Assembly (NCBI GenBank): GCA_937925605.1 | Contig: CALALV010000018.1 | Coordinates: 1-12,168 of the forward strand | Direction of reading: 5' to 3' | Length of the DNA stretch: 12,168 nucleotides | DNA from: an uncultured Woeseia sp. | GTDB taxonomy: Bacteria; Pseudomonadota; Gammaproteobacteria; Steroidobacterales; Woeseiaceae | Shown here: positions 7,623 to 12,168 of the stretch, piece after piece | Layout of the letters: each line of letters begins with the position of its first letter | How positions within the stretch are numbered: the first letter of the stretch is position 1 | Notes under the pieces: generated by a model | The model's database searches: none | Seen by the model: only the letters and a program-made list of their open reading frames with translations | What the model was told of the DNA's origin: nothing | Translations under genes and position numbers: made by a program

Positions 7623-7640
7623 TGACCGACCAGTCATCAA
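7623..7640. promoter_or_regulatory. Operator-like repeat 1 (TetR family)
   Basis: TGACCGACCAGTCATCAA at 7623-7640 is matched by a second copy at 7650-7667, differing at 3 of 18 positions. Each copy is bounded by TGAC and GTCA, giving partial dyad symmetry of the kind TetR-family repressors bind. It lies in the 114-bp region between divergent ribA and tetR. This copy is closer to ribA (about 60 bp upstream of the chosen start) and overlaps a weak TTGCTG -35-like element at 7619-7624. Confidence 0.6.
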
Positions 7641-7649
7641 TTAAGCTAC

Positions 7650-7667
7650 TGACTGACTGGTCATCAA
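7650..7667. promoter_or_regulatory. Operator-like repeat 2 (TetR family)
   Basis: TGACTGACTGGTCATCAA at 7650-7667 lies 27 bp (start to start) from repeat 1 and ends 9 bp before the tetR GTG start. It contains the near-palindrome TGACTGGTCA. A bound repressor here would sit on the expected transcription start or early leader, consistent with autorepression of the tetR-transporter operon. AAGGTG (7666-7671), the likely ribosome site of tetR, touches its right edge. Confidence 0.65.
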
Positions 7668-7676
7668 GGTGTCCGC

Positions 7677-8300
7677 GTGGCTGCTCCCCGCTTCCGCCGC
7701 CGCAAGGCCGACCGCCCCGCCGAGCTGACGGCGGCGGCGATGAACGAGTTCGCCGAGAACGGCTACGACGCGACGCCGGTCGAGGCCGTGGCCCGCCGCG
7801 CCGGGGTCAGCAAGGGGCTCCTGTACCTCTACTTCAAGACCAAGGAAGACCTGTTCAAGGCGGTCGTCCGCAGCTTCGTCATGCCGCGGGTCGAGCGCCT
7901 CGTGCGCGCCATCGACGACACCGAGCTCGGCGTCGCGGACTTCCTGCGTGGGCCGTTCCTCGAGGTCGCGCGCGAGCTGCCGCGCTCGAAAGCCCGGCAC
8001 CTCGTGCGGCTGCTGATCGCCGAGGGCCACAAGCACCCCGACCTCACGCGCTGGTACTGGGAGAACGTCGTGTCCCGCGGGCTCGGCGCGCTGCGCCGGC
8101 TGATCGCGCGCGGCGTCGCCTCGGGCGAGCTGCGTCCGTCCGCGCTCGAGCGCTACCCGCAGCTGCTAGTGTCGCCGGTCATGCTGTCGGTGGTATGGAT
8201 GCTGGTCATGCAGCCGCACGCGAAACTCGACACGGACGGTTTCATCGAGGCGCACGTCGACCTGCTGTTGTCCGCGCTGCTCGCGGAGGAATCGCCATGA
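7677..8300 (+). CDS. TetR/AcrR family transcriptional repressor of the downstream transporter operon
   Basis: This 207-aa regulator has the usual TetR length. The N-terminal helix-turn-helix spans about residues 20-60; recognition region GVSKGLLYLYFKTKEDLF at 43-60 is the classic TetR block. The rest is the ligand-binding and dimerisation domain, whose effector cannot be read from sequence. The start is GTG at 7677 with AAGGTG 5 bases upstream. The TGA stop overlaps the ATG of the adaptor gene (ATGA), so repressor and pump are cotranscribed. Two operator-like repeats lie immediately upstream, so autoregulation is likely, with release by a pump substrate. Gene order resembles E. coli cecR (ybiH) ahead of ybhGFSR. 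That analogy rests on context and family, not on proven orthology. Confidence 0.93.
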   Translation: MAAPRFRRRKADRPAELTAAAMNEFAENGYDATPVEAVARRAGVSKGLLYLYFKTKEDLFKAVVRSFVMPRVERLVRAIDDTELGVADFLRGPFLEVARELPRSKARHLVRLLIAEGHKHPDLTRWYWENVVSRGLGALRRLIARGVASGELRPSALERYPQLLVSPVMLSVVWMLVMQPHAKLDTDGFIEAHVDLLLSALLAEESP

Positions 8301-9241
8301 ACGTCCGCCTGCTGTTGCTGGTGCTGGCACTCGCCGGCTGCGACGCCGCCGAGCCGAACCGCATCGTCGGCCAGCTCGCCTCGGACCGCGTCGAACTCGC
8401 CGCCGAGTTCGCGGAGCCGGTGACGGCGCGGCACGTCGCGGAAGGCGATCTCGTCAGCGCCGGCACGCTGCTGCTGAGCCAGGACACGACGCGCATCGAC
8501 GCGCGCATCGCGGAAGCCGATGCTGCCGTCGCCGAGGCCCGCGCGCGGCTCGCCGAACTGACCCGCGGTCCGCGCCGTGAACAGATCGAGGCCGCGCGCG
8601 CGAACGTCGGCGGGGCGCGCCGCGAGCGCGCTTTCCGCGAACGGGAGCTCGAACGTATCCGCGAAATTCTCGAGCGCGGGCTCGGCGCGCCGGACAGCGT
8701 CGACCGCGCGCAGGCGGCGCTCGACGCCGCCGATGCGGCGCTCGACATCGCCGTTGCACGCCTGGACGAACTGCTGACGGGTACGACCGTCGAGGAACTC
8801 GGGCAGGCCGAGGCGCGCCTCGAGCAGGCGCAGGCGCGCGCAGCGCAGCTCGCCGTCGACCGCGGGCGGCTGGCCCTGCGCGCGCCGGCGGACGGCGTGC
8901 TGGACAGCTGGCTGGTGGAGCCCGGCGAACGTCCGCAGCCCGGCACGCCGCTCGCCGTGCTGCTGACCGGCGCCCAGCCCTACGCGCGCGTCTACGTGCC
9001 CGAGGGCATCCGCGTGCGGGTTGCGCCGGGAACGCGCGCCGAGGTCCGGGTCGACGGGCTCGCCGAGCCGCTCGCCGGCCGCGTTCGCTGGGTATCGGCC
9101 GATGCCGCGTTCACGCCCTACTTCGCGCTGACCGAGCATGACCGCGGCCGGCTGAGCTTCGCCGCCAAGATCGATCTCGAGACGGACGGCGAGCGCCTGC
9201 CCGATGGCGTGCCGGTCGAGGCGGTGCTCGTCACCGACTGA
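8297..9241 (+). CDS. HlyD/YbhG-like periplasmic adaptor, lipoprotein-anchored
   Basis: This 314-aa membrane fusion protein should link the inner-membrane ABC transporter to the periplasm or an outer-membrane channel. Residues 1-15 form a lipoprotein signal ending in LAGC (Cys15). Asp16 at +2 is the E. coli signal for inner-membrane retention, as expected for an adaptor. The first half of the lipoyl/barrel-sandwich domain (about 25-66) is followed by a long Ala/Glu/Arg-rich coiled-coil hairpin (about 67-190). The second lipoyl half, LRAPADGVL at 194-202, follows, then a beta-barrel domain (about 228-314) containing VSADAAFTP (266-274), similar to the corresponding part of YbhG. ATG at 8297 overlaps the tetR stop by 4 bp and has GGAGGA 6 bases upstream. 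The anchor is a lipid rather than the N-terminal helix of YbhG. Confidence 0.92.
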   Translation: MNVRLLLLVLALAGCDAAEPNRIVGQLASDRVELAAEFAEPVTARHVAEGDLVSAGTLLLSQDTTRIDARIAEADAAVAEARARLAELTRGPRREQIEAARANVGGARRERAFRERELERIREILERGLGAPDSVDRAQAALDAADAALDIAVARLDELLTGTTVEELGQAEARLEQAQARAAQLAVDRGRLALRAPADGVLDSWLVEPGERPQPGTPLAVLLTGAQPYARVYVPEGIRVRVAPGTRAEVRVDGLAEPLAGRVRWVSADAAFTPYFALTEHDRGRLSFAAKIDLETDGERLPDGVPVEAVLVTD

Positions 9242-9242
9242 C

Positions 9243-10193
9243 GTGACGGCAGGCGGCGACACCGCGATTCGCGCCCGCGGCCTCACGAAACGCTTCGGCG
9301 AGCTCACCGCCGTCGACGCGCTGGACCTCGACGTGCCGCGCGCGCGCATCTACGGCTTCCTCGGCCCGAACGGCTCCGGCAAGTCGACGACGATCCGCAT
9401 GCTCTGCGGCCTGCTGACGCCGACGGCCGGCGAGGCACGCGTGCTCGGTATCGACCTGCCTGCCGACGCGCGTGAACTGAAGCCGCGCATCGGCTACATG
9501 ACGCAGCGCTTTTCGCTGTACGCCGAACTCTCCGTGCTCGAGAACCTCGAGTTCATCGCCGACGTCTACGCAGTCGCGCGCCGCACGCGGCAGGCGCGCA
9601 TCGACGAACTGCTCGAGCGTTACGCGTTCACCGACCGTCGCCGCCAGCTCGCCGGTACGCTCAGCGGCGGCCAGCGCCAGCGGCTCGCGCTCGCCTGCGC
9701 GGTGCTGCACAAGCCCGAGCTGCTGCTGCTCGACGAGCCCACCAGCGCGGTCGACCCGAAGAGCCGCCGCGACTTCTGGGCCGACCTGTTCGAGCTGGCG
9801 AACGCCGGCACCACGATCCTCGTCTCGACTCACTACATGGACGAGGCCGAGCGCTGCCACCGGCTCGCGATCCTCGACCGCGGCCGCAAGGTCGCCGACG
9901 GCACGCCGGCCGAGCTGCAGCGCTCGACCGGCATGCACGTGATCGAGGTGCTCGCCGACGACGCGGTCGCCGCGCAGCACGCGCTGGTCGGGGACGCGCG
10001 CATCGCGAGCGTTACGCAGCTCGGCGTGCGCCTGCGCGTACTGCTGCCCGAGGCGCTCGATGCGCCCGTGGCACTGGTCGAGCAGCGACTCGGCGACGCA
10101 GGCATCGACGCGGAGGTTCGCCCGGTAACGCCGTCGCTCGAGGACGTGTTCGTCGCCGTGACGCTGCCGCAGAGCGACAGGATTGCCGCGTGA
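9243..10193 (+). CDS. ABC transporter ATP-binding protein (DrrA/YbhF-type, single NBD)
   Basis: This 316-aa ATPase powers the permease encoded next. Walker A GPNGSGKST is at 41-49, Q-loop region MTQRFSLY at 86-93, signature LSGGQRQRLALA at 140-151, Walker B LLLLDEP at 160-166 with catalytic Glu165, D-loop SAVDP at 168-172 and H-loop STHYMDEAE at 195-203 (His197). Residues about 225-316 form the C-terminal extension typical of drug and polymer exporter ATPases. GTG at 9243, one base after the adaptor stop, is preferred. An in-frame ATG at 9204 would overlap the adaptor by 38 bp and add residues unlike the family. Unlike E. coli YbhF, which carries two fused NBDs, only one is present, so a homodimer is expected. 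Its stop overlaps the permease start (GTGA). Confidence 0.95.
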   Translation: MTAGGDTAIRARGLTKRFGELTAVDALDLDVPRARIYGFLGPNGSGKSTTIRMLCGLLTPTAGEARVLGIDLPADARELKPRIGYMTQRFSLYAELSVLENLEFIADVYAVARRTRQARIDELLERYAFTDRRRQLAGTLSGGQRQRLALACAVLHKPELLLLDEPTSAVDPKSRRDFWADLFELANAGTTILVSTHYMDEAERCHRLAILDRGRKVADGTPAELQRSTGMHVIEVLADDAVAAQHALVGDARIASVTQLGVRLRVLLPEALDAPVALVEQRLGDAGIDAEVRPVTPSLEDVFVAVTLPQSDRIAA

Positions 10194-11287
10194 ACGCGCT
10201 GATCCGCCTGCTCGCGGTCATGCGCAAGGAATTCCTGCAGCTGCGCCGCGACCGCATCACGTTCGGCATGATCGTCGGCATACCCGTGATCCAGATCCTG
10301 CTGTTCGGCTACGCGATCAATTTCGACGTGCGCAACCTCGAGGCGGCGGTCGCCGACCAGGCGAACAGCCACCTGTCGCGGCAGTACCTCGACGCGCTGG
10401 CGCAGACGCAGGTCGTGCGCATCGCGCACCGCGCCGACACGCCGGAGGCGCTCGAGGACATGCTCCGGCGCGGCGAGATCTCGGTGGGCATCTACGTGCC
10501 GGCGGGTTTCGACCGGCGGCTCGCCGACCCGCTGCGGCCGGCGGCGCACCTGCTCGTCGACGGCGCGGACCCGACGATCCTCGGCATCGTCAACCGCCTG
10601 CGCGCGATGCCGTTCGCCACCGACGGCACGACGGCCACGATCCTGCCGGCCGCGTTCGAGGTCCGCCCGTACTACAACCCGGAGGGCCGCACGGCCGTCA
10701 ACGTCGTGCCCGGCCTGATCGGCATCATCCTGACGCTGACGATGATGCTGTTCACGGCGGTCGCGATCGTGCGCGAACGCGAGCACGGCAACCTCGAACT
10801 GCTGATCAACACGCCGGTCAGCACGACCCAGCTGATGGTCGGCAAGATCGTGCCCTACATCCTGATCGGGCTGGTGCAGCTCGCGCTGATCGTCGCGGTC
10901 GGCAAGCTGCTGTTCGACGTGCCGGTGCGCGGCTCGCTCGCCGACCTGTACGTCGCGGCCGCGGCCTTCATCGCCGCCAATCTCGCGCTCGGCCTGTTCC
11001 TGTCGACGATTGCTGCGAGCCAGTTCCAGGCCATGCAGCTGACCTTCTTCATCCTGCTGCCGTCCATCCTGCTGTCGGGCTTCGTGTTCCCTTTCGACGG
11101 CATGCCGGCCTTCGCGCGCTGGATCGGAGAGGTGCTGCCGACCACGCACTTCATCCGCATGACCCGCGGCATCATGCTGCGCGAGGCAAGCGTCGCCGAG
11201 CTGTGGCCCGAACTCGTGGCGCTGCTGGTGTTCGCGCTGCTGGCGCTGACGCTGGCGGTCAGGCGCTTCTCGCGGCGTCTGGACTAG
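10190..11287 (+). CDS. ABC-2 type transporter permease (YbhS/YbhR-like)
   Basis: This 365-aa inner-membrane protein has the ABC-2 permease plan: a first membrane helix (about 23-43), a large periplasmic domain (about 45-170) and five more helices (about 172-194, 219-240, 254-275, 283-301, 338-357). Cytoplasmic motif REREHGNLELL at 195-205 and the coupling segment around LPTTHFIRMTRGIML (316-330) are characteristic of the drug-exporting branch. The start is GTG at 10190, overlapping the ATPase stop by 4 bp. Only one permease gene is present and the frame ends at TAG 11287 with no second permease after it, so it probably works as a homodimer with two copies of the ATPase. The substrate is unknown; related systems export drugs, cations or hydrophobic compounds. 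Confidence 0.94.
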   Translation: MNALIRLLAVMRKEFLQLRRDRITFGMIVGIPVIQILLFGYAINFDVRNLEAAVADQANSHLSRQYLDALAQTQVVRIAHRADTPEALEDMLRRGEISVGIYVPAGFDRRLADPLRPAAHLLVDGADPTILGIVNRLRAMPFATDGTTATILPAAFEVRPYYNPEGRTAVNVVPGLIGIILTLTMMLFTAVAIVREREHGNLELLINTPVSTTQLMVGKIVPYILIGLVQLALIVAVGKLLFDVPVRGSLADLYVAAAAFIAANLALGLFLSTIAASQFQAMQLTFFILLPSILLSGFVFPFDGMPAFARWIGEVLPTTHFIRMTRGIMLREASVAELWPELVALLVFALLALTLAVRRFSRRLD

Positions 11288-11291
11288 GTAC

Positions 11292-11305
11292 CCGGCCAAG
11301 GCCGG
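11292..11305 (+). terminator. Hairpin just after the transporter operon
   Basis: CCGGCC-AA-GGCCGG is a perfect inverted repeat starting 5 bases after the permease stop. It could mark the operon end, but there is no U-tract, and GC-rich inverted repeats are frequent by chance in this composition. The rest of the 167-bp spacer (to 11454) is GC-rich with no ORF that I can support. Confidence 0.3.
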
Positions 11306-11426
11306 ACCGCGCGACCGCGGACAGGCCGGCCGCGGCGCCGCCCGCCTCCCCGGCCGCCGCGACTGCGGAGAACCCCTATGGGCGCGCCGCGGATGCCGTG
11401 CTAACAAGGGCGCCAGTAGAAACCGG

Positions 11427-11443
11427 TGCCGGCAGATCCGGCA
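11427..11443 (+). promoter_or_regulatory. Small stem-loop abutting the cytochrome ribosome binding site
   Basis: TGCCGG (11427-11432) and CCGGCA (11438-11443) form a 6-bp perfect stem with a 5-base loop. The last base of the stem is the first base of the AGGAG ribosome site (11443-11447) of the cytochrome gene. It may influence translation or simply be chance. No convincing promoter was found in this spacer; TGCTAACAA around 11398-11406 is only a weak extended -10-like match. Confidence 0.25.
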
Positions 11444-11454
11444 GGAGACAGACC

Positions 11455-11904
11455 ATGAACCGCAGGATCCTGTTCGCCGTCACGGCCGCGGCCGCCCTGC
11501 TCGCCGGCTGCGATCGCGACCCGATTCCGGAGGTCGGCTTCCGGCTGCCGGACGGAGATGCCGTCGCCGGCCGCGAGACCTTCCTGTACATGCAGTGCAA
11601 CCAGTGCCACACCGTGTACGGCGAGGAGCTGCCCGAGATCCCGTTCGCCGACCCGCCCTACGTCATGCTCGGCGGCCCGGTCACGCAGGTGCGCACCTAT
11701 GGCCAGCTCGTCACCAGCATCATCAACCCGTCGCACGACCTGGCGAAGGGCTATGCCGAGGAAGTGGTGTCCGAGGAAGGCGAGTCGAAGATGTACAACT
11801 ACAACCGCTACATGACGGTGCAGGAGCTGATCGACATCGTCATGTGGCTGCAGCCGAAGTACGACGTCGTCGTGCCGGAATACCGCTACCGCGTCTACCC
11901 CTGA
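11455..11904 (+). CDS. Monoheme c-type cytochrome lipoprotein
   Basis: This 149-aa electron-transfer protein carries one covalent heme. The signal peptide ends in LLAGC (Cys19, lipobox); Asp20 at +2 would favour inner-membrane retention by the E. coli rule, so it is predicted to face the periplasm on a lipid anchor. The heme motif CNQCH is at 48-52 (Cys48, Cys51, proximal His52). Met113 in SKMYNYN or Met120 in YMTVQEL is the likely distal ligand, followed by the C-terminal helix typical of small cytochromes (TVQELIDIVMWLQ, 121-133). The tail is Tyr- and Val-rich (about 134-149). ATG at 11455 has AGGAG 7 bases upstream. It is separated from the ABC operon by 167 bp and is probably an independent unit. 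Its redox partner is not in the window, so no pathway is assigned. Confidence 0.92.
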   Translation: MNRRILFAVTAAAALLAGCDRDPIPEVGFRLPDGDAVAGRETFLYMQCNQCHTVYGEELPEIPFADPPYVMLGGPVTQVRTYGQLVTSIINPSHDLAKGYAEEVVSEEGESKMYNYNRYMTVQELIDIVMWLQPKYDVVVPEYRYRVYP

Positions 11905-12089
11905 TGCCCGTCGCCGGCCGCGTGCCGCGCGTGGCCGGCCGGCGCGTCCGCCTGCTGCGGGCCGGCGGCTTCGCCGTGGCCCGCGTGCCTGAGCGGCAGC
12001 GCCAGCGCGACGCCTGCGCCGCGGAGGAACTGCCGGCGCGACAGGGCGCTGCGGTTGGTCGAGATTCCGGTTGTCGCTCGCTTCTTCAT
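11895..12089 (-). CDS. Short ORF with twin-arginine signal: tiny Tat-exported peptide or gene remnant
   Basis: This ORF of 64 codons starts at ATG 12089, with GAGGA about 6 bases upstream. Residues 15-32 form a textbook Tat signal: ALSRRQFLRGAGVALALP, with twin Arg18-Arg19 and a hydrophobic stretch. The remaining 32 residues are rich in Ala, Gly and His (His35, 38, 53, 56, 62), contain no domain I recognise, and end at TAG inside the convergent cytochrome gene (10-bp overlap). The start and signal look genuine. The tail may be a true short peptide, as seen in some formate-dehydrogenase-region Tat targets, or the leftover 5' end of a large Tat enzyme truncated by deletion. The alternative frames of the tail give only Arg-rich, family-free sequence, so one simple frameshift does not restore a known protein. 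Confidence 0.45.
   Translation of the reverse strand: MKKRATTGISTNRSALSRRQFLRGAGVALALPLRHAGHGEAAGPQQADAPAGHARHAAGDGHQG
11913..11939. terminator. GC-rich stem-loop downstream of the cytochrome gene
   Basis: GCCGGCC (11913-11919) pairs with GGCCGGC (11933-11939), and the stem can continue inward through a G-U pair and two or three more pairs to a small loop. It starts 9 bases after the cytochrome stop, where a terminator would be expected, but lacks a U-run and lies inside the convergent Tat-signal ORF. Confidence 0.35.
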
Positions 12090-12126
12090 GATCAGTCCTC
12101 GGTCGTGCGATCAAGACAATTGCTAG

Positions 12127-12150
12127 GGAAATAAGGAAATGAGGAAAAGG
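12127..12150. repeat. Three-copy 8-bp purine-rich tandem repeat
   Basis: GGAAATAA, GGAAATGA and GGAAAAGG follow one another directly. The patch is strikingly AT- and purine-rich on the plus strand compared with the rest of the window, and lies 38-61 bp upstream of the Tat-signal ORF start. On the minus strand a TTGACT -35-like hexamer (12161-12156) is next to it, but no good -10 at proper spacing was found. Confidence 0.6.
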
Positions 12151-12168
12151 GATTGAGTCAAGGGTTAC

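Noticed and set aside
7563..7640. A longer RibA starting at ATG 7640
   Set aside because: The added 26 residues have no family similarity that I can see, and the start would fall within the operator repeats. ATG at 7562 fits the protein better.
8153..9349. Minus-strand open frame opposite the adaptor gene
   Set aside because: It is a shadow of the adaptor coding sequence with no motifs. The plus-strand operon is continuous with coupled starts and stops.
9833..11407. Minus-strand 524-codon open frame opposite the permease
   Set aside because: The Arg/Asp/His/Gln-rich translation is typical of antisense frames in GC-rich DNA. The plus strand encodes a clear ABC-2 permease.
11895..12089. Calling the Tat ORF a DUF1552-type protein
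   Set aside because: Only the Tat signal resembles such proteins. Nothing after residue 32 supports the family, and signals of this type occur in many unrelated Tat substrates.

Overview
The window is a very GC-rich (about 70% by eye), densely coded stretch of a bacterial chromosome. The cyanophycin genes, the long-form QueF, a CecR/YbhG-like efflux operon and two lipoproteins with Asp after the lipobox Cys all point to a proteobacterium, most likely a gammaproteobacterium. That placement is an inference. There is no rRNA, tRNA, CRISPR array, IS element or phage gene.

Left block (1-5839, minus strand) is a cyanophycin storage operon, in transcription order: isoaspartyl dipeptidase (iadA, TTG start), cyanophycinase (cphB, GTGA overlap with iadA), cyanophycin synthetase (cphA, 929 aa, after a 95-bp gap) and, 7 bp later, a second Mur-ligase-type protein that resembles the Mur half of CphA, lacks the ATP-grasp half and runs off the window edge. 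Together they cover synthesis of the Asp/Arg polymer (CphA), its cleavage to beta-Asp-Arg dipeptides (CphB) and hydrolysis of the dipeptides to free amino acids (IadA). The Mur-only protein has no assigned role and is the most interesting item here. A candidate sigma70 promoter lies upstream of iadA in the short divergent region shared with queF.

Middle block (5922-7562) holds two housekeeping genes that converge with a 12-bp gap: queF (queuosine biosynthesis, plus strand) and a ribA-like GTP cyclohydrolase II (riboflavin biosynthesis, minus strand).

Right block (7623-11287, plus strand) is a tightly coupled operon: TetR-family repressor, lipoprotein HlyD/YbhG-like periplasmic adaptor, ABC ATPase and one ABC-2 permease. 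All junctions overlap by 4 bp or are 1 bp apart. Two near-identical 17-bp operator-like repeats, 27 bp apart, sit just before the tetR start and between it and the divergent ribA. The layout recalls E. coli cecR-ybhGFSR, but with a single permease gene.

The right end (11288-12168) has a 167-bp GC-rich spacer, a small monoheme cytochrome c lipoprotein gene, and a convergent 64-codon ORF starting with a clear twin-arginine signal. That ORF is either a tiny Tat-exported peptide or the remnant of a larger gene. An AT-rich, purine-rich patch with a three-copy 8-bp repeat lies upstream of it.
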